A model generated the notes under the pieces. It did no database searches. It was not told the origin of the DNA and was given only the letters and a program-made list of their open reading frames with translations. DNA of 64,000 bases from an uncultured Mucilaginibacter sp. (GTDB taxonomy: Bacteria > Bacteroidota > Bacteroidia > Sphingobacteriales > Sphingobacteriaceae): assembly GCF_913773635.1 (NCBI RefSeq), contig NZ_CAJYGQ010000003.1, positions 248,001 through 312,000 of the forward strand, given 5' to 3'. The position numbers and the translations under genes are program-made. Of this stretch, positions 52,576 through 62,031 are shown one piece after another. Each line of letters begins with the position of its first letter. The first letter of the stretch is position 1.

Positions 52576-52887
52576 TTAGTCTAAATGAAAAACTTTAGTA
52601 AGCGGCGTACTTACCGGTGAGTTATCGGGATTTGTATCCATGATATCGGCCATGTAAGCCCACCATTTCTGTACAATTTCGGTGCTGCCCAAATCCTGTG
52701 ATGATTGCCCTGATTGTATTTGAACGCCAAACAATGTATTGGTTTCTTCATCCAAAAAAATGGTGTAGTCACTTATGCCGTTAGCTTTAAGCAAGGCCGA
52801 TAACTCAGGCCATATTTCATCATGGCGTTTTTTATATTCATCTTTAAAGCCGGGTTTCAGCTTCATTTTAAAGGCTACTTTGTGCAT
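52576..52887 (-). CDS. rhaM: L-rhamnose mutarotase
   Basis: 103 residues from ATG 52885-52887, the length of E. coli RhaM (104). A longer frame adds 19 unrelated residues; the chosen start has the purine-rich AGAAGAAGAAAG just before it. Motifs: HKVAFKMKLKPGFKDEYKKR, HDEIWPELSALLKANGISDY and KWWAYMADIM with the active His and Tyr/Trp positions. It interconverts alpha and beta L-rhamnose. It is 18 bp upstream of GH106 in one operon. Isomerase and kinase genes are absent here. Confidence 0.92.
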   Translation of the reverse strand: MHKVAFKMKLKPGFKDEYKKRHDEIWPELSALLKANGISDYTIFLDEETNTLFGVQIQSGQSSQDLGSTEIVQKWWAYMADIMDTNPDNSPVSTPLTKVFHLD

Positions 52888-53017
52888 GCTTTCTTCTTCT
52901 ATAATTAACACACGCCATTGCGAGTGATAATAAATGCTTTTCAAGTGATAACTTATGGTTTAAAAAGCACTCTCACTGTCGTTCAAATGACAACAATATT
53001 AACTTTTAACTTCATTT

Positions 53018-53122
53018 GGGCGTTTCCCTCCGGGTCGGGCTATCCGCTGCAAGTCCTCGTTTCGCTACGCTGCTCTCCGGGCTTTTCGCTACTATCCCTA
53101 ACGCAAGCTTCGGCTTGGTTGT
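53018..53122. repeat. Interspersed-repeat-like sequence, G+C-rich
   Basis: A ~105 bp block from GGGCGTTTCCCTCCGGGTCG to CGCAAGCTTCGGCTTGG lies in an otherwise AT-rich gap between rhaM and GH2. It contains short inverted pieces (AAGC-TTCG-GCTT) and has no plausible protein. I recall very similar blocks in many Bacteroidota intergenic regions, often mis-called as proteins reading PLQVLVSLRCSPGFSLLS. Other copies are not in this window. Confidence 0.55.
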
Positions 53123-53133
53123 GAGATAAAAAT

Positions 53134-56022
53134 TTAAAACAATTCATCCTTAACCGGACGAGTAAAGTTTTGCTTTCCTTTACCTTCCTGCTCAAGCTGG
53201 CCAAAATAAAAGTATAAGGTGCGCCTGATTGTGCCGTTAATATGGTTAGGCTCACTGTTAGGACCAAGTTTTGATGTATTGCCATCGATATTTAAAGCCA
53301 GTTTTGTACCTAACGGCGGTATAGCATCAAGGAAAGATAAATTACCTGACGGCAAAGCCGGAAACGGTTTTACGCCCGATAGGCCATAAAAGTCGAACAA
53401 ACGAACATACAAATCGGGCTCCTTGGCGGCAATCATAAACTTACCTTGTACGGTGTTAAGTTCCATCCAGGTAATGTTGGCAAAATAGCCTTTGAACTCA
53501 GGGAATATCCATGGCGCACTACCTGTTTGCGTATTGTTATAGGTATTGCTCCATACATCGTCAACCACCCCTTGCAAACGGTTTTTCCACACGCGGTATG
53601 GGCCGCGGCCCAGCCATTTTGCACCTAAAACATAATTTTCAGGATAGTTGAATGTTATACCTGCGTAAGGATAATCTCCTTTTAGCTCGTATTCATAATC
53701 AAGACTTACCCAACCGCTGTTAAATATTTTCCAGCGGGCGTATTTTAGGTCGCCTGTGTAGCTAACTTCAACCAGTTCGCCATCATTTTCCTGGCGGTGC
53801 TTAATATCTTTGAATGCTGATGAACCACTTACCAGCATAGGGCCTCCGCTAAACAGGAAAGGATCGCCGCTGTTGTTGGTCATGTTTACAATTTGTCCGT
53901 TCTTTTTATTAAAGGTTATACCCATAGAGCCGGCCTTTAACAAAAGCGTAGAATCGGTTTCGGTAACTTTTACCTGGTCTTTGCCGGTAAAGCTTATAAC
54001 ATTATTCAGTAAGCGCTCATTATTATTTTTCCACACCCAGCGGTAAACAAGGTCTTTATGCGGATCATAAGCTGATAAGGTAAGTGCATCGTAGCTTTTC
54101 CAGTCGGCCGGAAGGTTGATTTGCACATTTCCTGAAGCCAGTGGCGCTACAGATGGGCTTAGCGCAACACCTTTCTTTTTCACCGTGTAGCCGCCGTTTT
54201 GCTCATTGGGTTTACGGTAATCAATCAGCTCCCAGTTAAACGTACACTGGCTTAAGTTGGTAAAATGGAAACGGTTTTCCACCGGTATACTACCTGAAAA
54301 ACCCGTAGGAAGATCTTTAAGCGTTATGTGCACGGGCGAAAATATCTCGCGCATGGCATAAAAGCTTCCTTCCTTTTCGCGATGAGGGCCAACTACACCA
54401 TCAGGTGCGTTAACACCGTTTACGTCAATAATTCCATTTTGATCGGTGCGTACTATGCCCTCGTCAACTAAAGCCCATATAAAGCCTCCGCCCGAGCGTT
54501 GCGATTTCCAATGCAAATCCCAAAAATCGGCTAAACCTGTTGCTGCACCACCATCATCCTGCGCATGCAAAAATTCGGTAGGCATGTAAATGTTGCTATC
54601 GGCCAGTATGCTCTTAGTGCTGTAGTAATCCTCATAGTGGTTACAGTCAATACCGTTAAATGCGTTACCCGGACGATGATGCGGGTGAATAACCGGGCGT
54701 TTAGAAAAGTCGTATTGAGTAAAATACTGATCGAGTTCCTTGTTGGTGCCGCCCTCGTTACCGTTATCCCAAAAAATAATTGATGGGTGGTTAAGGTCGC
54801 GTATTACCATTTCCTTAACCAGCTTTTTGCCGGCAGCAGTGCTGTATGCTTTTTGCCAGCCGGCAAGCTCATCAAGCACATACAGGCCTAATGAATCACA
54901 TATTTCAAGAAACTTTTTATCGGGCGGGTAATGAGACATGCGCACGGCGTTCATGTTCATTTCCTTCATAATCTTAACGTCTTGCAGCTGAATATCGTCA
55001 TTAAGCGTACGTCCGGTTTCGGGCCACCAGCTATGGCGGTTTATGCCCTTCATTTTAATGTTTACACCATTAAGGTAAATGCCATCACCTTTACGTACCT
55101 CAATGGTACGGAAGCCAAATTTTTCGGAGTGTTGATGAATGATTTTTCCTGCCGATTTTAACGCTACATTGACCTTGTAAAGGTTAGGTGTTTCTGAATT
55201 CCATAACAGCGGGTTTGAAACATTGGTAGCTATAGAGACCACAGAATCGGCCGGTTTAACAGTTCCTGAAACCGACTTTGCAATTTTTCCTTTCGCATCG
55301 CTGATTTGTGCTACCCATTGCAGGTTTTGTTTAACGTGTTCAGGGTAAACCTCCATTTTGAAATCGCCGTTGGCTTTAGCGTCAATAGCGATGCGGTTAA
55401 TGTGCTGCTTAGGATATGCGGCTAAATACACAGGGCGGAATATGCCGCCAAAAACCCAGTAATCGGCCAAACGCTCGGCATTATTTACCGATGCATCTGC
55501 ACTCATTTTACTTACCCTTGCTTCAAGCAGGTTACTGGCGCCATATTTAAGTTTATTGGTAACGTCATACTTAAACTCATAAAACGCCCCCTGGTGTTTT
55601 TCGCCCGCTGCTTTGCCGTTTATTTTTACCTCCGTATCGGTCATTGAGCCCTCAAACACAATAAAAATATCCATATTTTTCCAGGCCTGCGGCACCTGGA
55701 AATTCAGTTTATAAATGCCTTGCTCATCGGCAAATCTGAAGTTTTTGCCATATGTTTTATAATCACGGCCATAGTTGTAGCTGCCAAACCCTTGTTGTTC
55801 CCAGCATGAAGGCACCGCAATTTTGGTCCAGTAACCACTTTTGCGTCCGCCGGTACAATAAAAGTCCCACATGGTATTGGTGCGATTGTCTTTACCCGAT
55901 AGGTATTTAACCTGCCTGCCTTGTGCATAAGTGTCAGATATCTGCAAACCTGCTGTAGCCAGCAGTATTACCAATGCTGTTTTAAAACGTGAAATTAATG
56001 CAGGGTAATTGTTCAATGTCAT
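53134..56022 (-). CDS. GH2-family beta-galactosidase-like glycoside hydrolase
   Basis: About 962 residues from ATG 56020-56022, which gives a usable signal peptide ending DTYAQ; an upstream ATG at 56088 adds 22 residues. The domain order is sandwich domain, Ig-like domain, TIM barrel (acid/base Glu in DNGNEGG, about residue 421; nucleophile Glu in MPTEFLHAQ, about 482) and C-terminal beta domains of the LacZ type ending near YFGQLEQEGKG. Substrate is probably beta-galactoside side chains of a plant glycan. It is divergent from GH43. Confidence 0.88.
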   Translation of the reverse strand: MTLNNYPALISRFKTALVILLATAGLQISDTYAQGRQVKYLSGKDNRTNTMWDFYCTGGRKSGYWTKIAVPSCWEQQGFGSYNYGRDYKTYGKNFRFADEQGIYKLNFQVPQAWKNMDIFIVFEGSMTDTEVKINGKAAGEKHQGAFYEFKYDVTNKLKYGASNLLEARVSKMSADASVNNAERLADYWVFGGIFRPVYLAAYPKQHINRIAIDAKANGDFKMEVYPEHVKQNLQWVAQISDAKGKIAKSVSGTVKPADSVVSIATNVSNPLLWNSETPNLYKVNVALKSAGKIIHQHSEKFGFRTIEVRKGDGIYLNGVNIKMKGINRHSWWPETGRTLNDDIQLQDVKIMKEMNMNAVRMSHYPPDKKFLEICDSLGLYVLDELAGWQKAYSTAAGKKLVKEMVIRDLNHPSIIFWDNGNEGGTNKELDQYFTQYDFSKRPVIHPHHRPGNAFNGIDCNHYEDYYSTKSILADSNIYMPTEFLHAQDDGGAATGLADFWDLHWKSQRSGGGFIWALVDEGIVRTDQNGIIDVNGVNAPDGVVGPHREKEGSFYAMREIFSPVHITLKDLPTGFSGSIPVENRFHFTNLSQCTFNWELIDYRKPNEQNGGYTVKKKGVALSPSVAPLASGNVQINLPADWKSYDALTLSAYDPHKDLVYRWVWKNNNERLLNNVISFTGKDQVKVTETDSTLLLKAGSMGITFNKKNGQIVNMTNNSGDPFLFSGGPMLVSGSSAFKDIKHRQENDGELVEVSYTGDLKYARWKIFNSGWVSLDYEYELKGDYPYAGITFNYPENYVLGAKWLGRGPYRVWKNRLQGVVDDVWSNTYNNTQTGSAPWIFPEFKGYFANITWMELNTVQGKFMIAAKEPDLYVRLFDFYGLSGVKPFPALPSGNLSFLDAIPPLGTKLALNIDGNTSKLGPNSEPNHINGTIRRTLYFYFGQLEQEGKGKQNFTRPVKDELF

Positions 56023-56152
56023 AAATAGTAACAGTTTACGTTGAACAACCGATTGATTATACTTTATTATCAGTAGTTGACATTTCACAATTTGGCATTA
56101 CATTACAGTAATTGCACATTGGAAAATTGCTACGGCTAAAAGCTAAGTACGG

Positions 56153-56164
56153 TTAGTTAACTAA
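56153..56164. promoter_or_regulatory. Perfect 12-bp palindrome between GH2 and GH43
   Basis: TTAGTTAACTAA is its own complement and lies in the 294-bp gap between the two divergent glycosidase genes. It could be an operator for both; the base composition makes chance possible. Nothing else in this gap is recognisable. Confidence 0.3.
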
Positions 56165-56316
56165 GATTTTATTGGTTTTGTGGCACAATGTACTTACTCA
56201 TGCATTTACATCTATCCTGAACTATCATGTAATTTGTGTAATTATTCTGTATCATTTTGGCATAAAGTGTAATTTGTCTGCCTCAATATAGCCACGCAAT
56301 TTCACACCAATTATTA

Positions 56317-57312
56317 ATGAAACGTATAAATTTATTTGCTTTAAATGCAGTCATGCTCATGAGCATAGGTTCGGCCGCCGTTGCTCAAAAAGCTAACAAC
56401 GTTTTTCGCAGCAGCGATACTACATTTAAGTCGGTAGGTAATCCGGTTATCACCCATAAATATACCGCCGATCCGGCTGCATTGGTTTATAAAGACAAGG
56501 TGTACCTGTATACCGGTCATGATGTAGCGCCTAAAGAACAGGCACGGTATGTAATGAATGATTGGGCCGTTTTTTCGACAAGCGATATGAAAACCTGGAC
56601 CGAGCACGCAGTGCCGCTTAAGGCATCTGACTTTGCCTGGGCCAAAGGTGATGCCTGGGCTGGGCAGGTAATTGAGCGTAACGGTAAATTTTATTGGTAT
56701 GTGGCTATTACGCATGGCAGCATACACGGAAAGGCCATTGGTGTAGCAGTAGCTGATAATCCGTTAGGGCCGTTTAAGGATGCTAGAGGATCAGCCATCA
56801 TTACAAACGACATGACCACCGAAGCTAAAATTAGCTGGGACGATATTGACCCAACTGTTTTTATTGATGATGACGGCCAGGCCTACCTGATGTGGGGTAA
56901 CACAACTTGCCACTACGCTAAACTCAAATCAAACATGACGGAGTTAGACGGATCCATTATTAAGGTAGAAGGTTTGCCCAAGTTTACCGAGGCTCCGTGG
57001 CTTCACAAGCGTAAAGGCTGGTATTACCTCTCATACGCAACCGAGTTTCCTGAAAAAATTGCCTATGCCATGAGTAAAAGTATCAAGGGCCCATGGCAGT
57101 ACAAAGGCATTATTAATGAGATAGCCGGCAATTCAAATACCAACCATCAGGCTATTATTACCTTTAAAGGCAAAGACTACTTTATTTATCATAACGGTGC
57201 GTTAACTCCCGATCATGGTAGTTTTCACCGATCAGTTTGTATTGATAACCTGTATTACAACGCCGACGGAACAATCAAGAGAGTAATTATGACAACTGAG
57301 GGCGTAAACTGA
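56317..57312 (+). CDS. GH43-family glycoside hydrolase
   Basis: A 331-residue exported enzyme (signal to about AVAQ) with a single five-bladed propeller. The three acidic catalytic positions are present: base Asp in KYTADPAALVYKDKVYLYTG (about residue 51), pKa-modulating Asp in WDDIDPTVFIDDDGQAYLMW (about 178) and acid Glu in FTEAPWLHKRKGWYYLSYA (about 226). Specificity is likely arabinofuranosidase, xylosidase or exo-galactanase. It has its own terminator (57321-57350). Confidence 0.9.
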   Translation: MKRINLFALNAVMLMSIGSAAVAQKANNVFRSSDTTFKSVGNPVITHKYTADPAALVYKDKVYLYTGHDVAPKEQARYVMNDWAVFSTSDMKTWTEHAVPLKASDFAWAKGDAWAGQVIERNGKFYWYVAITHGSIHGKAIGVAVADNPLGPFKDARGSAIITNDMTTEAKISWDDIDPTVFIDDDGQAYLMWGNTTCHYAKLKSNMTELDGSIIKVEGLPKFTEAPWLHKRKGWYYLSYATEFPEKIAYAMSKSIKGPWQYKGIINEIAGNSNTNHQAIITFKGKDYFIYHNGALTPDHGSFHRSVCIDNLYYNADGTIKRVIMTTEGVN

Positions 57313-57320
57313 TAGCTAAA

Positions 57321-57350
57321 AATAAAGGGCGAATAATTTTGCCCTTTATT
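57321..57350. terminator. Bidirectional terminator
   Basis: AATAAAGGGC (57321-57330) pairs exactly with GCCCTTTATT (57341-57350). It lies between converging GH43 and molybdenum-hydroxylase genes. Confidence 0.8.
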
Positions 57351-57358
57351 GTTAAGAT

Positions 57359-59524
57359 TTATGCCAGCAACTTGTCGGGGGTAATTGGTAACTCCCTTAT
57401 GCGTTTGCCGGTAGCATTGTAAACGGCGTTTGCAACTGCGGCACTCATGCCTATCAGGGCAATTTCGCCCATGCCTTTTGCTCCCATAGGGTTAACACGG
57501 TAATCGGGCTTGTTTACAAAAAGAGCATCAATTTGCGGAATATCGGCACTTATTGGCACATGATAATCGGCGTAATTATTATTAACGTAGCGGCCATACC
57601 TATGATCCATAATGCCCTCTTCCATTAATGCCATGCCTATACCTCCAATAGCCCCGCCAATAATTTGGCTGCGTGCGGTTTTCGGACTCACAATGTGGCC
57701 TGAGTCGGCCACCGATACAACATTATCTACGCGCACAACGCCCGTTTTAGGATGTACTTTCACCTTAACAAAGTGCACCGAGTAGGAGTAGCTTGAAAAA
57801 TTGCGCATTTCTGTACTGCCTGATGATGTTACAGTAACCTCCAGTTGTGGCAGGTTCTTTTCTTTTAACACCTTTACATAGTCTGGCTTATCCGTACCGC
57901 CGTTGCCAATAAGTTGCTGAAACTTCTCTTTCAGTTGTGTACAGGCATCATGCACAGCTCCGCCCACAGTTGAGGTTATAGTTGAGCCACCTTGCGTTGG
58001 TGATGGTGGCAGCGATGAATCGCCCAGCTCGAATTTAATTTTTTTAACGGGTATGCCTGTAAATATTTCTGAAGCAATTTGAGTCATGGCAGTGCCTGTT
58101 CCCACGCCAATATCGGTAACTGAAGTTTGAATAAGCAATGTGCCACTATCAAGCAAAGCTGCTTTAACGGTAGCGCGCCCTCTTCCGGCGCCAAATACAC
58201 CTGTACCCATGCCGTAACCTATCAGCCAGCCATCTTCGGTTAACGTGCCCGGCTTAAGTTTGCGTTTGCTCCATCCAATTTTATCGGCTCCCATCTCATA
58301 AGCTTCTTTAAGGTTTTTGCTGCTGAAAGGTTTGCCGTTTTCAGGGTCGGTATCGGCATGGTTACGTATACGCAACTCAATAGGGTCAATACCCAGTTTG
58401 TCGGCAAGTTCATCCATGGCCGATTCAAGTGCAAAGGCACCCGTTGCCTCACCCGGTCCACGCATCCAGGTAGGGGTATTTACATCAAGCGGTGTAATTT
58501 TGTATACCGTACCAACGCTTGGGCAGGCGTACATAAAGCGTGTCATATTTACAGTGCCCTCGGTAAACTCTTCAAAGCTTGACGTTTGGGCGGTTGCCTC
58601 ATGTATTATGCCGGTAAGCTTACCATCGGCTGATGCACCCATGCTTACTTTTTGCCAGGTGTATGGGCGGTAACCTACCGTATTAAATTGTAACTCGCGG
58701 GTTAAAACCGTTTTTACCGGCCGTTTAACCAATTTTGCCGCTTGCACTGTAGCAATTTCGTGAGGCCAGGTACGCAGGGCGTTACCAAACGCGCCACCTA
58801 CAAACTTGGTAGTTACCTGTACGTTTTCAACCGGTAGCTTAAAAGCCTGCGCTATTGCATTCTGAGTTGATTTTACGCCCTGTGTTTTGGCGTATACAGT
58901 TACCTTATCATCGGCTGTCCAGTGGGCAAGCGTTACACTCAGCTCCATAGGGTTATGTACATTTATAGGCACAACATATTCCTGCTCAACCTTAACCGCT
59001 GCTGTCTTCCAGTCATCAGGCGTGCCACGCTTATAGTCGCCTCCATTGCGTCCGCCTTTTGGCGCAGCTGCTTTAAATTTATTTTTCTCGGTATCTGTTT
59101 CGTGCTGCTCCTTTTTGTATTGTGCCTTAATAAGAGATGCGGCATAGGTTGCCCTTTCAAAGCTGTCGGCCACTACCATAGCAATAGGCTGGCCATTGTA
59201 TTTTACCGTATTGTCAACAAAAAATTTAAGCGGGCCGCCGGTAGTAGGTGGCTTACTCGGATCTTTTCCTGATTCATAGCCCGGTACTTTGGGGGCATTT
59301 AAATGGGTTAGCACTGCAAGAACGCCCGGCGCACGTTCGGCTGCTTTAATGTCAATAGAGGTAATTATTCCTTTAGTAATGTTACTTATGGCAAATACTG
59401 CATAGGTCATGCCCGGCAACTCATATTCGGCAGAATATTTTGCAGCACCGGTAACTTTCATTATGCCATCTACCCGGTTAATACCCTCGGTAAATGGGGG
59501 AGTATGTTGAGCTTGTTGTTTCAT
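57359..59524 (-). CDS. Molybdopterin-binding subunit of xanthine dehydrogenase-family enzyme (PaoC-like)
   Basis: A 721-residue large subunit of a molybdenum hydroxylase. It has the N-terminal hammerhead domain (RVDGIMKVTGAAKYSAEYE), the GGAFGNALRTWPHEIA and RGPGEATGAFALESAMDELA cofactor contacts and the catalytic Glu in KGMGEIALIGMSAAVANA. Together with the FAD and Fe-S subunits just upstream it forms a PaoABC-type aldehyde oxidoreductase or related dehydrogenase. Substrate is not readable. No XdhC/PaoD-like insertion chaperone lies next to it. Confidence 0.9.
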   Translation of the reverse strand: MKQQAQHTPPFTEGINRVDGIMKVTGAAKYSAEYELPGMTYAVFAISNITKGIITSIDIKAAERAPGVLAVLTHLNAPKVPGYESGKDPSKPPTTGGPLKFFVDNTVKYNGQPIAMVVADSFERATYAASLIKAQYKKEQHETDTEKNKFKAAAPKGGRNGGDYKRGTPDDWKTAAVKVEQEYVVPINVHNPMELSVTLAHWTADDKVTVYAKTQGVKSTQNAIAQAFKLPVENVQVTTKFVGGAFGNALRTWPHEIATVQAAKLVKRPVKTVLTRELQFNTVGYRPYTWQKVSMGASADGKLTGIIHEATAQTSSFEEFTEGTVNMTRFMYACPSVGTVYKITPLDVNTPTWMRGPGEATGAFALESAMDELADKLGIDPIELRIRNHADTDPENGKPFSSKNLKEAYEMGADKIGWSKRKLKPGTLTEDGWLIGYGMGTGVFGAGRGRATVKAALLDSGTLLIQTSVTDIGVGTGTAMTQIASEIFTGIPVKKIKFELGDSSLPPSPTQGGSTITSTVGGAVHDACTQLKEKFQQLIGNGGTDKPDYVKVLKEKNLPQLEVTVTSSGSTEMRNFSSYSYSVHFVKVKVHPKTGVVRVDNVVSVADSGHIVSPKTARSQIIGGAIGGIGMALMEEGIMDHRYGRYVNNNYADYHVPISADIPQIDALFVNKPDYRVNPMGAKGMGEIALIGMSAAVANAVYNATGKRIRELPITPDKLLA

Positions 59525-59547
59525 GGTGATTGTAGGTAATTGGCTTA

Positions 59548-60537
59548 CTAACTTAATTTGGCAGCGTTGCTTAAGGCTTCAATAATACTTGCCGGTGCCA
59601 TTTTCAATTTAAAGTCGTTATGGCCAAAACTTTTAGCGCCTTGCATAGCCAGGCTGGCAGCCTGTTCAAAATTAGCAACCGTAGCTGGCTTGCCTTTCAA
59701 AAATTGTTCGGCAGCTTTTAATCTCCATGGCTTATGTGCAACACCTCCCATAGCCAAGCGCGCTTCCTTGATATTGCCTCCCTGTATATCTAAACCCACG
59801 GCTACCGAAATAAGTGCGAAAGCGTATGATGCGCGGTCACGCACTTTGAGGTAGTAACTGTTTTTCGCAAAATTGTTATGAGGTATGATTACCCGGGTAA
59901 TTAGTTCGCCCGTAGTTAAGGTGTTATCAAGTTGCGGAGTTTCGCCCGGCAGGCGATGGAACTCTGTAAACGGAATATACCTTGTTCCTTTCTTGCTTTT
60001 TACCTCAACAGATGCATCTAACGCTGCCAAGGCAACGCACATGTCACTTGGATGCACGGCAATGCATTTTTCACTTGTGCCAAAAATGGCATGCATGCGG
60101 TTAATGCCCTCCATAGCGCCACAGCCCGAATTCGGTTCACGCTTGTTGCAAGGCATAGCGGTGTCATAAAAATAAGTGCAACGGGTGCGTTGCATCATGT
60201 TGCCACCAACGGTTGCCATGTTGCGCAATTGCGGCGATGCACCGGCATTTAAAGCCATGGAAAGCAAAGGAAATTCTTCTTTTATCAGTTTGTTTTCTGC
60301 TACTGCACTATTAAGTTCCAGGGCGCCTATTGATATACTACTTACGTTGCCGGTGCTCTTGCTAATACCTTTTAATGGCAGCTTTTGAATATCAACCAAT
60401 TTATCCGGCGAGGTTACGCCACGTTTCATCAAATCAATAAGGTTGCTGCCACCAGCTAAAATTCTGGCTCCTGGTTTAGTAATAGCGTCTAAAACGCTTT
60501 GCTGTGTGGCCGGGCGTATGTACTGAAACTGTTTCAT
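59548..60537 (-). CDS. FAD-binding subunit of molybdenum hydroxylase (PaoB-like)
   Basis: A 329-residue CO-dehydrogenase-flavoprotein-like subunit. The FAD-contact motif is ARILAGGSNLIDLMKRG and the second is ATVGGNMMQRTRCTYFYD; the Cys-containing MPCNKREPNSGCGAM loop resembles the extra Fe4S4 site of PaoB. C-terminal CO_deh_flav_C domain includes AYAFALISVAVGLDI. It overlaps the Fe-S subunit by 4 bp and is 23 bp upstream of the large subunit. Confidence 0.9.
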   Translation of the reverse strand: MKQFQYIRPATQQSVLDAITKPGARILAGGSNLIDLMKRGVTSPDKLVDIQKLPLKGISKSTGNVSSISIGALELNSAVAENKLIKEEFPLLSMALNAGASPQLRNMATVGGNMMQRTRCTYFYDTAMPCNKREPNSGCGAMEGINRMHAIFGTSEKCIAVHPSDMCVALAALDASVEVKSKKGTRYIPFTEFHRLPGETPQLDNTLTTGELITRVIIPHNNFAKNSYYLKVRDRASYAFALISVAVGLDIQGGNIKEARLAMGGVAHKPWRLKAAEQFLKGKPATVANFEQAASLAMQGAKSFGHNDFKLKMAPASIIEALSNAAKLS

Positions 60538-61178
60538 ACTTGCTGCCCTCCGTTTTTAACTTCCTGTATGGCGTTTACTATGTTGGGGTAAGCACCGCAA
60601 CGGCATATGTTGCCGCTCATGTACTCGCGTATTTCGGTTTCAGAATTGGCATGCCCCTCACGGATACAAGCCACTGCCGACATAATTTGTCCCGGCGTGC
60701 AATAACCGCACTGAAAGCCATCGTGCTTAATAAAAGCTTCCTGCATGGGGTGCAACTCATCGCCCTTGGCCAAACCCTCAATGGAGGTTACCTTTTTACC
60801 GTCAACCGTCATGGCAAGGGTAAGGCATGAGTTTACGCGCTGCCCGTCAACATGTACGGTGCATGCACCACATTGCCCGTAGTCACAACCTTTTTTGGTG
60901 CCCGTAAGATGAAGTTGCTCCCGAAGTAGATCAAGTAACGTTACCCGTGGTTCGATAGAAAGCTTGTGAGGCTTTCCGTTCACGATGATATTGACAGGCA
61001 TTTTCTCAAATGCAGCAGCAACTTTTTCGTCGAGGTGGTTTTCTGCAGCTTTCACGGCCACACCCGGCGTTAAAGCTACAGCAGTAAGCAGCGACGATTT
61101 CTTTAAAAAATCACGCCTTGCATTTTCTTTCGGCTCATGGTTTTCATCAGCCTGAAAGCCTTTGTCGAGGTCTTTCAT
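60534..61178 (-). CDS. 2Fe-2S subunit of molybdenum hydroxylase (PaoA-like), Tat-exported
   Basis: A 214-residue protein with a twin-arginine leader (ARRDFLKKSSLLTAVALTPG, about 22-41). The plant-type 2Fe-2S cluster Cys are in CDYGQCGACTVHVDGQRVNSC and the second cluster in CGYCTPGQ and NICRCGAYPN. As in E. coli PaoABC, the Tat signal on this subunit would carry the assembled complex to the periplasm. It starts the three-gene operon. Confidence 0.92.
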   Translation of the reverse strand: MKDLDKGFQADENHEPKENARRDFLKKSSLLTAVALTPGVAVKAAENHLDEKVAAAFEKMPVNIIVNGKPHKLSIEPRVTLLDLLREQLHLTGTKKGCDYGQCGACTVHVDGQRVNSCLTLAMTVDGKKVTSIEGLAKGDELHPMQEAFIKHDGFQCGYCTPGQIMSAVACIREGHANSETEIREYMSGNICRCGAYPNIVNAIQEVKNGGQQV

Positions 61179-61287
61179 AGGTAAATTGGATTGTATATAC
61201 CAAGCTACCTGTTTTTTTAAAAAAGGTGTGTATTTAATGCTTATTTATACCAATTCCAAAAAGCAAGGAAAGGTGTTATCTTGAACT

Positions 61288-62031
61288 CTACAGCAGCGAA
61301 ATGTTTTGCAAATTTCCGCTGTCCTTCAGTTTCTTTAACCCCGATGTTTGCAGGGCAACCTTTAAGGCCTGGGCATGGCGCGGATGGTGCATATCGCTTG
61401 ATATAAAATCAATAAGTCCGGCATCAACCAGCGCATCGGCTGCAGCTTTAACTTCCTTGCCGTAATAGCCGGTAAGGCTTATGGTGTTAAGCTGAATGCG
61501 GCATCCCCAGTTACGCATCATTTCAACCTCTTCAATGGTTAAGTAAGGGTAACGCTCGGGGTGGGCAAGTATAGGTGTTAAGCCTTTATCTGTTATTTTT
61601 TGTACGGTGTTGATTAAGTTAGGCGGCTTAGCCGTAAAAGCCAGTTCAAATAAAACATACTTGTCTTTAATAAGCATTAATGAGTCTGTTTCAATAAGCT
61701 TTAAAAAGTATTCATCAAAGTAATGTTCGGCAGCAGCCTCTACTATAATGTCAATATTCTCACTTTGAAGATGATCATTCAGTTTTTTAAGTGCATCATT
61801 AATGGTTTGTGCATTGTTCCTGAAATAATCGGCCATGATGTGTGGTGTGGCAATTATTTTTTTAATGCCTAAAGCCATCATTTCCTTAATGAGTATAACT
61901 GAATCCTCTACAGTTTGCGCGCCATCATCAATGCCGGGTAAAACATGCGAGTGCATATCTACCGAAACAAAATCGTAATCAAAGTCTGCTTTAACAGCCT
62001 GAGAGGCTTTCTTTTTAAATAATCCGAACAT
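61288..62031 (-). CDS. CpsB/CapC-like PHP-domain tyrosine phosphatase
   Basis: About 247 residues from ATG 62029-62031 (an ATG 24 bp upstream is possible). It shows the PHP metal motifs MHSHVLPGIDDGAQ, KIIATPHIMADYFR, PILAHPERYPYL and SDMHHPRHA. CpsB-type enzymes dephosphorylate tyrosine autokinases that control capsule or exopolysaccharide export. No Wzc-like kinase or polysaccharide gene is in view, so its partner lies elsewhere. Monocistronic. Confidence 0.85.
   Translation of the reverse strand: MFGLFKKKASQAVKADFDYDFVSVDMHSHVLPGIDDGAQTVEDSVILIKEMMALGIKKIIATPHIMADYFRNNAQTINDALKKLNDHLQSENIDIIVEAAAEHYFDEYFLKLIETDSLMLIKDKYVLFELAFTAKPPNLINTVQKITDKGLTPILAHPERYPYLTIEEVEMMRNWGCRIQLNTISLTGYYGKEVKAAADALVDAGLIDFISSDMHHPRHAQALKVALQTSGLKKLKDSGNLQNISLL

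Noticed and set aside
53018..53122. Insertion sequence or integron-like element
   Set aside because: No transposase, terminal inverted repeats or target duplication are visible; only a short repeat.
52918..53124. 68-residue frame ending PLQVLVSLRCSPGFSLLS
   Set aside because: It translates the interspersed repeat; a recurrent false protein, not a gene.
53040..53285. 81-residue minus-strand frame ahead of the GH2 end
   Set aside because: Overlaps the repeat and the GH2 coding end in another frame.
56220..56280. Sigma-54-like TTGGCAT before GH43
   Set aside because: The -24 half matches but the required TTGC at the -12 position is absent.
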